From: ECT2AJA-044 sp965658225
Lineage (GTDB): Bacteria > Bacteroidota > Bacteroidia > Flavobacteriales > ECT2AJA-044
NCBI GenBank assembly: GCA_965658225.1
Contig: CBFHRK010000023.1
Location: 1-26,522 of the forward strand
Reading direction: 5' to 3'
Length of the DNA: 26,522 bases
Part shown: positions 6,956 through 15,155 of the stretch, piece after piece
Position numbering within the stretch: position 1 is the stretch's first letter
Layout of the letters: every line of letters starts with the position of its first letter
Notes under the pieces: generated by a model
What the model saw: only the letters and a program-made list of their open reading frames with translations
Database searches by the model: none
Told to the model about the DNA's origin: nothing
Position numbers and translations under genes: made by a program

Positions 6956-8302
6956 ATGCGTGAACGTGTAAAGCGAAAATGGGGTTATATTCGGAAGGAT
7001 GCCAACCTGATGCAACTTCTGTCAAATTCGGGCCTCGTTCTTTTCTTCAAAGTTTCGGGCGCCTTAGCTGGTTATCTATTTACTTATTTGGTATCGAGCT
7101 ACTATGGTGCGCGCGTTTACGGAATTTACGAGCTGTGTTACACGGCAATTATGATTGCTGGTGTTGCGGGCCGACTCGGACTAGATGGCGCTTTGGTGCG
7201 CTTTTTATCGGAATTCAAAACACAAAAACAAATTGGCACCCTCAAACGGATTTACAAGAAATCGCTCCTTCTTTCGATCACCTTGAGTTCGGCCCTCGGG
7301 GTCGTATTTTACATTTCGGCACCCTTTTTGGCGAGCCGTTTGGGTTCTTCGGAGTTAGAAGAAGCCTTTCGAATAACCGCTTTTTTAATTCCTCCTTTCG
7401 TTTACTTGGGTATGAATAGCGAAGCCCTTCGCGGCCTGAAAAAAATGACCGATTTCGCGTCGTTACAACACGGCACTATTGTATTGTTAGCTTCGGCTGG
7501 AGTTGCGCTGCTCTACCCATATTTACCGGCGCACATAGTTCCCATTGCGAGTTACGGTTTAGGAATAGGGCTCCTCCTAATTGCAAGTATATTTTTAATG
7601 CGCTGGCGAATTAAACAACTAGGAGCTGTTTCTGCGGAGGGCCCGGGAGTACCCTTCGAAAAGGTGGTTCGAGTAGCTATTCCTATTCTGTTGAGTACGT
7701 CTATGTTTTTAGTTATTAGCTGGACCGACACACTTATGGTGGGTTACTTTTTAGATGAAAAAGATGTCGGGATTTACCGAGTTGCTTTTAAAATTGCGAC
7801 GCTAATCACCTTCGCTCAATTTGCGATCAATAGTATTGCCGCCCCCATGTTCAGCGAATTCTTTGCGAAGAACGACATTGAAGGAATTCGTCGCACGACG
7901 CATCAAATAGGCTATCTGAATTTAGCTTTTAGCACGCCCATTTTTGTGATCATACTACTTGCACCGAAATTCTTGCTCGGTATATTCGGAGCTGAATTTG
8001 GCGTCGGGTATGCATCGCTGGTAGTTTTGGCTTTTGGTCAGTGGATCAACGCGCTCAGCGGTCCGGTTTTGTACATCTTAAACATGACTGGCAAAGAGAA
8101 GAAAGCTCAGAATATCATGATGGTTACCAGTGTCTTGAATGTGGGTCTCAATTTAATATTGATTCCTAAACTCGGTTATTTGGGAGCGGCCTATGCAACG
8201 AGTATCAGTATGATTTTGTGGAATGTGCTCGCCATCATATACATTAGAAAGGAGTACGGATTTATCACTTTCCCCATTGCAACACTATGGAGCAAAAGGT
8301 AA
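6956..8302 (+). CDS. Polysaccharide flippase (Wzx/MATE-like)
   Basis: This 448-residue polytopic inner-membrane protein is made largely of hydrophobic segments separated by short charged loops, as in polysaccharide exporters of the MOP superfamily. Its likely role is to flip lipid-linked glycan units to the periplasm. Typical features include the first membrane span GLVLFFKVSGALAGYLFTYL near the N-terminus and SYYGARVYGIYELCYT. The mid-protein segment WTDTLMVGYFLDEKDVGIYRVA and late GYLGAAYATSISMILWN are also typical of this family. The stop overlaps the sulfotransferase start by 16 bases. Flanking Wzz-like and O-antigen ligase genes support a Wzx role, although a MurJ-like lipid II exporter cannot be excluded from sequence alone. 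Confidence 0.85.
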   Translation: MRERVKRKWGYIRKDANLMQLLSNSGLVLFFKVSGALAGYLFTYLVSSYYGARVYGIYELCYTAIMIAGVAGRLGLDGALVRFLSEFKTQKQIGTLKRIYKKSLLLSITLSSALGVVFYISAPFLASRLGSSELEEAFRITAFLIPPFVYLGMNSEALRGLKKMTDFASLQHGTIVLLASAGVALLYPYLPAHIVPIASYGLGIGLLLIASIFLMRWRIKQLGAVSAEGPGVPFEKVVRVAIPILLSTSMFLVISWTDTLMVGYFLDEKDVGIYRVAFKIATLITFAQFAINSIAAPMFSEFFAKNDIEGIRRTTHQIGYLNLAFSTPIFVIILLAPKFLLGIFGAEFGVGYASLVVLAFGQWINALSGPVLYILNMTGKEKKAQNIMMVTSVLNVGLNLILIPKLGYLGAAYATSISMILWNVLAIIYIRKEYGFITFPIATLWSKR

Positions 8303-9249
8303 ACTTCTTTTTAATTGGCGCGGCCAAAAGCGGTACTACTTCGCTCTACGAGCGGATGAGTGCGCATGCGGAAGTGTATTTATCTCCTTTAAAGGAGCCT
8401 AATTTCTTTAGTACCGATATTGACCCAAAAAACTTCAGTGAAGCTTTTAAAGCCAATACGCAACTCGATTTAAGCGGGTATTTTAAGACTCGCCCATTAG
8501 CTCAGCAGCAAGTTGGTTTCGTGCGTGAATTGAGCGATTACAATCGCCTTTTTGAAGCAGTCGATAGTGAGTCAGTGATCGGCGAATGCAGCACCTCGTA
8601 TTTGTATTCCAAAACGGCGGCCCTAGAGGTACGCAGGTACAATGCCCAAGCGAAAATTTTGGTGGTACTTAGAAACCCGGTAGACCGATTGTTTTCTCAT
8701 TACTTGATGGCGCGGAAATACGGTTTTACCGCTGACGAATTACGCATTGCGATTGAAAAAGATCAGCGACTCAAGCAGAAAGGATGGGGTCAAAGTGAGC
8801 TTTTTGTCGAACTGGGCCAGTACGCCGAACAACTCGAGCGCTGGTACAAGGAATTCCCGCGCGAGCAAATAAAAGTGTTGTTTACAGAAGATCTGAAAAG
8901 CGAAGAAACGTGGGTTCAGTTGTACCGATGGTTGGGAATAGCGGCTCATCTGCCCGAGGAGGGCAGAAAAAAAGAAGGCGTAAATACGAGCGAGCAAAAA
9001 GAAAATGCGAATACTGCCGGACTAGCACGGTTTGAAAAGTTGAACCGCTGGCTTACTGAAAAGGGATTAAAAAAGGCGCTCGGAAAGCTGATTCCGCCAA
9101 TTATTAAGCGAAAACTGCTATACTTCTACTACACTGACGTAAATTTGCCCACCTTAAATGAAGCGGATCGAAAATATATCGCTTCTTTTTACGATAAAGA
9201 TAGAGAGCGATTGACGCAACTGATCGATCGCGATTTACCTTGGAACTAA
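8287..9249 (+). CDS. Sulfotransferase family protein
   Basis: This 320-residue protein has the features of PAPS-dependent sulfotransferases. The 5'-phosphosulfate loop IGAAKSGTTSLYERM lies at residues 10-24, and the 3'-phosphate-binding segment LVVLRNPVDRLFSHYLMARKYG lies near residues 121-142. The family moves a sulfate group from PAPS to hydroxyls on sugars or other acceptors. No signal peptide or clear membrane span is visible, so it is probably cytoplasmic. It starts inside the flippase gene (16-base overlap) and is 10 bases from the Wzz-like gene, so the simplest reading is that it sulfates the operon's glycan. The acceptor is not shown by the sequence. Confidence 0.85.
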   Translation: MEQKVNFFLIGAAKSGTTSLYERMSAHAEVYLSPLKEPNFFSTDIDPKNFSEAFKANTQLDLSGYFKTRPLAQQQVGFVRELSDYNRLFEAVDSESVIGECSTSYLYSKTAALEVRRYNAQAKILVVLRNPVDRLFSHYLMARKYGFTADELRIAIEKDQRLKQKGWGQSELFVELGQYAEQLERWYKEFPREQIKVLFTEDLKSEETWVQLYRWLGIAAHLPEEGRKKEGVNTSEQKENANTAGLARFEKLNRWLTEKGLKKALGKLIPPIIKRKLLYFYYTDVNLPTLNEADRKYIASFYDKDRERLTQLIDRDLPWN

Positions 9250-9259
9250 ACCTGTTGAA

Positions 9260-10270
9260 ATGAATTTGGATTCTAGTAACCTAATTGTATATCTGTATCA
9301 GTGGCGTAAGCCCTTGATTATTGTGACCGCGGTTTCGGCTATTGCTGCCGCCATTTTTAGTGCCCCTACCTTTATACCGCCAAAATACCAATCGTCTGTA
9401 GTACTCTTCCCGGCAACGACTAATTCGGTTTCCTCGGCGCTCTTGGGAGAAAAGAACGCGTATACAAAGGATATTCTAGAATTCGGAAAAGAAGAAGAGG
9501 CGGAGCAAATGCTTCAAATTCTGTACTCTGACGAAATTCGAAGCAGCATCATCGAGCAATTCAATTTGATGGAGCACTACGACATCGATCCAGAGTCGGA
9601 TTTTAGGATGACCAACTTGTACCTTGAATACGAAAGCAATATCACCTACAGAAGAACGGAATACATGTCTGTTGTCATATCTGTTTTGGATACAGATCCT
9701 GTTTTAGCCGCTGAAATCGCAAATCAAATTGGAACCCTGTTGGACTCGGTAAAGAACAGAATTCAGAAAGAACGCGCTTTACAAGGATTGGCCATTGTGG
9801 AGAAAGAATATAAAAATCTGCGTTACGAGGTAAAGATGAAAGAAGATTCATTGCGCGATCTCCGACGATTGGGAATTCACGATTATGAAGCTCAAGCCGC
9901 AGTACTGAGCGAACAGTATGCAACTGCGCGAATTGAAAACGACAATTCATTGGCCGAAGAGCTCAAAAACAGGCTCGACACTTTAGCCGAATACGGTGGT
10001 GCTTATGTTTCATTGCGCGATCAGCTCAAGTACATGTACGAAGAAATGAACTTGCTCAAAACACGATATGAACAGGCAAAGGTAGATGCGGAACTCAGCT
10101 TACCGCACAAGTTTATCGTGAACGAGGCATTTCCGGCCGAAAAGAAAAGCTACCCAATTCGTTGGCTCATTGTTGCCATTAGCATGTTAGGCGCCTTTGT
10201 TTTCACGCTGTTGACCATCATTATTCTCGACACCTTGAAAAAGGCGAATACGGAGCCGAAAGCCTCCTAA
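9260..10270 (+). CDS. Wzz-type chain-length determinant / polysaccharide co-polymerase
   Basis: This 336-residue inner-membrane protein controls or couples glycan chain polymerisation. It has two membrane spans, one near residues 18-38 and one near residues 303-325. Between them is a long periplasmic region rich in charged residues that are probably coiled coil (about 165-275, e.g. EYKNLRYEVKMKEDSLRDLR). The Pro-containing motif PAEKKSYPIRWL before the last span matches the family. It lacks a C-terminal tyrosine kinase domain. The operon position, between sulfotransferase and O-antigen ligase genes, fits this role. Confidence 0.85.
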   Translation: MNLDSSNLIVYLYQWRKPLIIVTAVSAIAAAIFSAPTFIPPKYQSSVVLFPATTNSVSSALLGEKNAYTKDILEFGKEEEAEQMLQILYSDEIRSSIIEQFNLMEHYDIDPESDFRMTNLYLEYESNITYRRTEYMSVVISVLDTDPVLAAEIANQIGTLLDSVKNRIQKERALQGLAIVEKEYKNLRYEVKMKEDSLRDLRRLGIHDYEAQAAVLSEQYATARIENDNSLAEELKNRLDTLAEYGGAYVSLRDQLKYMYEEMNLLKTRYEQAKVDAELSLPHKFIVNEAFPAEKKSYPIRWLIVAISMLGAFVFTLLTIIILDTLKKANTEPKAS

Positions 10271-10273
10271 GTG

Positions 10274-11713
10274 ATGGACAAGGTCCTCAATCAAAAAACA
10301 ATCTTGGCAGTGGGGCTCGCTTTTATAGCGATCAATGCCCTGTTTATTACCCAGGAGTTTTTTTGGACCGGATTAATTCCCTTTGGCTTGTTCATAGTCG
10401 CATTGGCCGTTTTGTCGATGGACAAGCTGCTCTTGCTCATTACTTTTTTAACACCGCTTTCGGTTAACTTAACCGAAATGGGCTTGGGTTTAGGTGTGGG
10501 TATGGCTCTGCCAACGGATCCGCTGATGTTTGGTCTCCTTTTGATATTTGTAATTCGGATCATTCACGAAGGCGGCTTCGATCGGAAAGTAGTTTTGCAC
10601 CCTGTATCAATTGTCATCCTTTTGCAATTGACATGGATGTTCTTCACGAGTTTGACGTCGACCATGCCCCTGGTTTCGTTCAAGTTTTTGATTGCCCGCT
10701 TGTGGTATGTGGTCAGCTTTTACTATTTGGCTACTCAATTATTCAAAAATAAAGATCAAATAATTCGGTACTTCTGGGCGTATATTTTGGGTATGGCCGC
10801 GGTGATTATTTACACTGTTTACCAGCATTATTTAAACGACTTTTCGGAGCAATCTGCCCATTGGGTGATGTCGCCTTTCTTCAAGGACCACACTTCTTAT
10901 GGAGCATTGATTGCCTTTTATTTTCCAGCCCTCCTCGGGCTGACCTTCATCAATACGAAAAGTAACCAGATGAAAGCCTTGATGGGCTTAGTACTACTTG
11001 TTTTCATTACCGGAATTATTCTCAGTTATACACGTGCCGCTTGGTTGAGTTTGATTGCGGCCTTGGGTGTTTACTTGTTGATGTTATTTAAGGTGCGTTT
11101 CCAATATGTCATGTTTCTATTTGCCATTCTTTTATCTGGATTTTTAATGATTCAAGACGAGTTGTTGATGAAGCTCGAAAAGAACGATCAAGACAGCTCA
11201 GGTGACCTTGTAGAACACGTACAATCGATGAGTAACATATCTACGGATGCTTCGAACTTAGAGCGAATTAATCGCTGGAAATCAGCTTGGAGAATGTTTT
11301 TAGATAAGCCTGTGGTGGGTTTTGGGCCCAACACCTACCAATTTCAATACGCTCCGTACCAGCATCCGGATGAAAAGACCATCATTTCTACGAACAATGC
11401 CGATATGGGCAATGCCCACAGCGAGTATTTAGGTCCGCTCGCCGAACAGGGCTTTTTGGGCCCTATTTGGGTGCTCTTATTGGTGGGGACTTTATTTTAT
11501 AAAGGTATTTCCTTGTATATCAAACTTCCGCCCGGTCAACTGAGGATGTTGACGGTGATTGCGACACTTGGGTTAGTGACCTATTGGACGCACGCCTTTT
11601 TGAATAACTTTTTGGATACGGATAAAGCTTCTGTAGCCGTTTGGGGTTGTTTGGCAGTGCTCACTGCTATTGAAGTGTATCATTACCCCGAACTAAAAAA
11701 GCACGACCTTTAA
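10274..11713 (+). CDS. O-antigen polymerase/ligase family membrane protein (Wzy/WaaL)
   Basis: This 479-residue protein has about ten or more hydrophobic spans. The Wzy_C-type periplasmic loop contains SWRMFLDKP-like sequence, VVGFGPNTYQFQY and NAHSEYLGPLAEQGFLGP. Enzymes of this family either polymerise repeat units or ligate the finished glycan to lipid A core; sequence does not decide which. The ATG at 10274 is preferred to a GTG three bases earlier. It starts 4 bases after the chain-length gene. Its last codons and its stop codon lie inside a strong hairpin (11686-11737). Confidence 0.85.
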   Translation: MDKVLNQKTILAVGLAFIAINALFITQEFFWTGLIPFGLFIVALAVLSMDKLLLLITFLTPLSVNLTEMGLGLGVGMALPTDPLMFGLLLIFVIRIIHEGGFDRKVVLHPVSIVILLQLTWMFFTSLTSTMPLVSFKFLIARLWYVVSFYYLATQLFKNKDQIIRYFWAYILGMAAVIIYTVYQHYLNDFSEQSAHWVMSPFFKDHTSYGALIAFYFPALLGLTFINTKSNQMKALMGLVLLVFITGIILSYTRAAWLSLIAALGVYLLMLFKVRFQYVMFLFAILLSGFLMIQDELLMKLEKNDQDSSGDLVEHVQSMSNISTDASNLERINRWKSAWRMFLDKPVVGFGPNTYQFQYAPYQHPDEKTIISTNNADMGNAHSEYLGPLAEQGFLGPIWVLLLVGTLFYKGISLYIKLPPGQLRMLTVIATLGLVTYWTHAFLNNFLDTDKASVAVWGCLAVLTAIEVYHYPELKKHDL

Positions 11714-11737
11714 AAATCGTGCTTTTTTAGTTCGGGG
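11686..11737. terminator. Perfect 21-bp hairpin, bidirectional terminator
   Basis: The left arm is 11686-11706 and the right arm 11717-11737; they are perfectly complementary over 21 bp. The 10-base loop contains the TAA stop codon (11711-11713) of the O-antigen ligase gene. A run of six A in the left arm and six T in the right arm lies inside the stem, so either strand shows a GCACGA/TCGTGC stem followed by a T-run. It sits between converging genes, as expected for a shared terminator. Confidence 0.85.
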
Positions 11738-11749
11738 ATAGCCGCGTAC

Positions 11750-12313
11750 TTATTTTACGCGCTCCATATATTTTCCATCATCGGTATTGATCTTGATCTT
11801 ATCGCCTTCGTTGATAAATAGCGGCACTTGAATCTCCGCTCCCGTCTCAACCTTTGCCGGTTTCGTTGCGTTTGTCGCCGTATCGCCTTTTACGCCTGGC
11901 TCCGTGTAGGTCACCTCTAGCTCAATGTAGTTGGGTAAATCGCAACTTAAAGGCAACTCGTTTCCAGCATCAAAAACGATCTGAACGTCCATTCCTTCTT
12001 TCATCAACTCCGGAGCATCCAACATTTCTTTTTGCAAGAAAATTTGTGAATAATCCTCCATATTCATGAAGTGATATCCTTGATCGTCATTGTACAAGTA
12101 CTGATAGTTGCGGTTTTCGACACGAAGATCATCGATCTTATGTCCGGCCGGGAATGTATGCTCCAGTACCTTACCATTGGTAAGACTCTTAATTTTCGTG
12201 CGAACAAAAGCCGCGCCCTTTCCGGGTTTCACGTGCTGGAATTCAACGATTTTCCAAATATCATGACTGTGACGAATGCACAATCCTTTTTTTATGTCTG
12301 ATGTAGTTGCCAT
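11750..12313 (-). CDS. efp: Translation elongation factor P
   Basis: This 187-residue protein relieves ribosome stalling at proline stretches. The N-terminal KOW-like domain carries the conserved tip loop KPGKGAAF. Its K32 corresponds to the modified or exposed lysine of the family. The middle S1/OB-like domain contains NGKVLEHTFPAGHKIDDLRVE and the C-terminal domain ends DKIKINTDDGKYMERVK. Length is typical. It lies 29 bases after the orphan ABC ATPase. The candidate upstream box at 12334-12341 (TATTTTAG, one mismatch) is weak, so read-through from the lpx genes is likely. Confidence 0.95.
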   Translation of the reverse strand: MATTSDIKKGLCIRHSHDIWKIVEFQHVKPGKGAAFVRTKIKSLTNGKVLEHTFPAGHKIDDLRVENRNYQYLYNDDQGYHFMNMEDYSQIFLQKEMLDAPELMKEGMDVQIVFDAGNELPLSCDLPNYIELEVTYTEPGVKGDTATNATKPAKVETGAEIQVPLFINEGDKIKINTDDGKYMERVK

Positions 12314-12342
12314 GTAAATCTCTAATTATGCGGCTAAAATAG

Positions 12343-12966
12343 CTATTTAAAATCTTCAATCCTTATTGAACTCGAACAGAAAGCGTACTCTGCTTCTGTT
12401 TCGTTACTGCAAACAAAAAACAATCGGTCCTTTGTGTACTTTTCCGTGAGCGACTGATACCAATCGTACCCACGCTTATCTAGGTTGCTGAGCGGTTCGT
12501 CAAGGAACACAAACGGGCAGTCTGTAAAAAACGCGAGTGCTAATTTAACCCGCTGCTTCATTCCCGAGCTAAAATACCTCAGCTCTCGATCTTGTGCTTC
12601 CTCAAGATAAGCTTCCTGTATGAACTTCTGAACGCTAAAATTGGCCCGTAAGGGCTTCAATTTAGTGTAGAAATTCAAGAATTCGATGAGCGTGTATTCC
12701 TCAATGAGTTCCAAATAGGGGGCGGCTAAACTCAAATACTTGAACTGATTTTCTTCTGCAATTGAAGTACCATTAATTTCAGTGGTGACCGAACCCCCAA
12801 AGGGAATAAGAGCTCCCGTGAGGGTTTTCAATAGGGTGCTTTTACCCGATCCGTTTGAACCCAAAATAGCCAGGTGTTGTTCCGTAGTTCGCTCTAAAGT
12901 AATTCCTTTAAATACGTACTTGCGATGGTACGCCTGCGATAAATCGTTGATCGCCAAGCGAAGCAT
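12343..12966 (-). CDS. Orphan ABC transporter-type ATPase
   Basis: This 207-residue protein is a single nucleotide-binding domain with no membrane partner nearby. Walker A is GSNGSGKS (36-43), the ABC signature SSGMKQR (133-139), and Walker B FVFLDE with catalytic E157. The usual switch histidine after Walker B is replaced: VCSNETE has N188 at the expected place. Its gene begins 2 bases after lpxA ends. In related Bacteroidota the same gene lies between lpxA and efp (known to me from general synteny, not checked). It could energise envelope-lipid transport with a distant permease, or act as a soluble ABC protein. No transport substrate can be named. Confidence 0.8.
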   Translation of the reverse strand: MLRLAINDLSQAYHRKYVFKGITLERTTEQHLAILGSNGSGKSTLLKTLTGALIPFGGSVTTEINGTSIAEENQFKYLSLAAPYLELIEEYTLIEFLNFYTKLKPLRANFSVQKFIQEAYLEEAQDRELRYFSSGMKQRVKLALAFFTDCPFVFLDEPLSNLDKRGYDWYQSLTEKYTKDRLFFVCSNETEAEYAFCSSSIRIEDFK

Positions 12967-12968
12967 AC

Positions 12969-13754
12969 TTAACCGATTTGATATCCGCGCATAATTCCGC
13001 GCTTGGAATTGCGACAGAACGAAATTATTTCATCGCGTTCATCTGTAGCTGGAAACTCGGCCTCAAGCTTATCCAACGCCTGTGTCGTGTTCAAATTCGA
13101 CTGATACAGCGCTCTATAAATGCTCTGAATTTCTTGAACCTTTTTCGTGTCAAAACCTCTCCGACGTAATCCAATAGAGTTAATTCCCAAAAATTGTACG
13201 GGTTCGCGACCCGCTTTGGTGTAAGGAGGAACATCTTTTCGAACAAGTGTTCCACCACCAATCATTGCGTGTGCTCCAATTATTACGAATTGATGTACCG
13301 CGGCTTGTCCACCTAAAATAGCGTAGTCGCCTATTTCGCAATGTCCACCCACCGCGACGTTGTTAACAATAATAGCGTGTTTACCTATATAGCAATCGTG
13401 TGCTACATGAGAGCCGACCATCAAAAATGCGCCTTCATCTACCACCGTTTTGCCCGTTTCGTCGGATCCACGATGCACGGTAACGTGCTCGCGAATAACC
13501 ACATTATCCTTAATAATGCATTCGGTCACGGTATCTGGATCGAACTTTAAATCTTGAGGCGGGGCCGATATTACGGTTCCTGGAAACACGCGAACATTCT
13601 TTCCGATTCGGGCACCTTCCATAATGGTCACACCCGATCCGATCCAACTTCCTTTTTCTATAACCACATTCTTATGAATGGTGGCAAATGGCTCAATGAC
13701 CACATTAGAGGCAACTTTTGCTCCCGGATCTACGTAGGCAAGCGGTTGATTCAT
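12969..13754 (-). CDS. lpxA: UDP-N-acetylglucosamine acyltransferase
   Basis: This 261-residue cytoplasmic enzyme does the first acylation in lipid A synthesis, attaching a 3-hydroxyacyl chain from acyl carrier protein. The left-handed beta-helix is evident from regular hexapeptide repeats at about residues 6-185. The segment VAVGGHCEIGDYAILGG carries the likely catalytic histidine H138. It is followed by AAVHQFVIIGAHAMIGGG and the C-terminal SIGLRRRGFD, both typical of LpxA. It lies 4 bases after lpxC-fabZ and 2 bases before the ABC gene, so it is clearly one operon. Confidence 0.95.
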   Translation of the reverse strand: MNQPLAYVDPGAKVASNVVIEPFATIHKNVVIEKGSWIGSGVTIMEGARIGKNVRVFPGTVISAPPQDLKFDPDTVTECIIKDNVVIREHVTVHRGSDETGKTVVDEGAFLMVGSHVAHDCYIGKHAIIVNNVAVGGHCEIGDYAILGGQAAVHQFVIIGAHAMIGGGTLVRKDVPPYTKAGREPVQFLGINSIGLRRRGFDTKKVQEIQSIYRALYQSNLNTTQALDKLEAEFPATDERDEIISFCRNSKRGIMRGYQIG

Positions 13755-13758
13755 AGTA

Positions 13759-15150
13759 CTATCTGTTCTTTACAATTTGAGCCAACATCTCCGCTTCGAT
13801 CGCAACCGATTCGCCGACGTAACCCCTTCCAAACATATTCGCAATTCCGCGACGGATGGGCGTAATTAATTCCAATTCAAAAACCAAGGTATCGCCGGGA
13901 ACAACCTTCCTTTTGAACTTGGCATTATCAATTTTCATGAAATAAGTGGTGTAGTTCTCGGGATCGGGAACGGTGTTCAAAACCAAGATTCCTCCTACCT
14001 GTGCCATCGCTTCAATTTGAAGTACTCCGGGCATCACGGGCTCACCAGGAAAATGCCCAACGAAGAAGGGTTCATTCATGGTGATATTCTTCACTCCCAC
14101 TACTCGATCTTTAGTCAGTTCAACCACTTTGTCGACCAGTAAAAATGGCGGCCGATGCGGCAAGGTGGCCATAACCTTATTGATGTCGTATAACGGCGTT
14201 TCATTCGGATCGAACTTAGGAGCTTTGCCTTTTTCGGCCTTCTTTATTTCGTTGCCGATAAGTTTGGCAAACGCCGTATTGGCGGTATGACCCGGTCGGG
14301 TTGCTACAATTCGGCCCTTTAATGGTTTCCCAATAAGTGCTAAATCACCAAGAACATCGAGTAATTTGTGGCGAGCAGCTTCGTTCGGATGTTCGAGTTC
14401 GAGGTTATTGAGAATTCCGGCCTGACTCACGTCTATGTCGTCGCGACCAAAAACTTTTCTCAGTTTTTTCAAATCCGCTTCTGAAATGGCCTCATCGATA
14501 TAAATAATAGCATTATTCAAATCGCCTCCTTTAATTCTTCCAGCGTCGAGCAGCGTATTTAATTCATGCAAAAAGCTGAATGTTCTTGAACGACTAAATT
14601 GAGACTTGAACTCGGAAATATGGTTCATGTGCGCAAACTGGTTACGCAGCACCACGCTGTCGAAATCTACCATAACCGTTACCGAAAAATCATCGGCGGG
14701 CATAGCCAAAATTTCAACGTTGTTATCTGGGTCGGTATAACGAATGTTCTCCGTTATTTCGAAGAACGCTCGAGGAGCCTCTTGATCCTCAATCCCCGCT
14801 CGCTCCAGTGCAGTTAAAAACTCGTGCGCACTTCCGTCGCAAATGGGCGGTTCTTCTGAGTCTATATCAATAATCAGATTATCAATTTCTAATCCGACCA
14901 CTGCAGCCAACACATGCTCTACGGTGAGTACTTGAACTCCTTTCTCTTCGATGGTTGTACCTCGGTTCGTATCGACCACAAATCGGCATAAAGGACGTAC
15001 GAGCGGACTTCCATCCAGGTCAGTTCTACGAAAAACCAATCCGTGATCAATGGGTGCTGGGTGAAAAGTCAAGCGTACTTTTTTCCCCGTGTGCAGTCCC
15101 GTTCCGTCAACAGAAACGGATTCTTTTATAGTGCTTTGATTCGTTTTCAT
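13759..15150 (-). CDS. lpxC-fabZ: Fused LpxC deacetylase / FabZ-type 3-hydroxyacyl-ACP dehydratase
   Basis: Residues 1-300 form LpxC, the zinc deacetylase that commits to lipid A synthesis. Zinc ligands are H79 (LTVEHVLAAVVG), H261 and D265 (ARHKLLDVLGDL), with catalytic H288 in RPGHTANTAF. Residues about 320-463 form a hot-dog-fold FabZ dehydratase of fatty acid synthesis. Its catalytic residues are H366 (FFVGHFPGEPVMPG) and E380 (LQIEAMAQVGG). The fusion is a known trait of Bacteroidota and related groups and couples lipid A and fatty acid synthesis in one chain. The gene lies 5 bases after lpxD and 4 bases before lpxA. All key residues are present. Confidence 0.96.
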   Translation of the reverse strand: MKTNQSTIKESVSVDGTGLHTGKKVRLTFHPAPIDHGLVFRRTDLDGSPLVRPLCRFVVDTNRGTTIEEKGVQVLTVEHVLAAVVGLEIDNLIIDIDSEEPPICDGSAHEFLTALERAGIEDQEAPRAFFEITENIRYTDPDNNVEILAMPADDFSVTVMVDFDSVVLRNQFAHMNHISEFKSQFSRSRTFSFLHELNTLLDAGRIKGGDLNNAIIYIDEAISEADLKKLRKVFGRDDIDVSQAGILNNLELEHPNEAARHKLLDVLGDLALIGKPLKGRIVATRPGHTANTAFAKLIGNEIKKAEKGKAPKFDPNETPLYDINKVMATLPHRPPFLLVDKVVELTKDRVVGVKNITMNEPFFVGHFPGEPVMPGVLQIEAMAQVGGILVLNTVPDPENYTTYFMKIDNAKFKRKVVPGDTLVFELELITPIRRGIANMFGRGYVGESVAIEAEMLAQIVKNR

Positions 15151-15155
15151 GAAAA

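Noticed and set aside
12334..12341. efp promoter box TATTTTAG
   Set aside because: One mismatch in the TTTG core and a 20-base gap; efp is as likely to be read from the lpx transcript.
14078..14290. Plus-strand open frame inside lpxC-fabZ
   Set aside because: A shadow of a well-supported gene on the opposite strand, with no recognisable domain.
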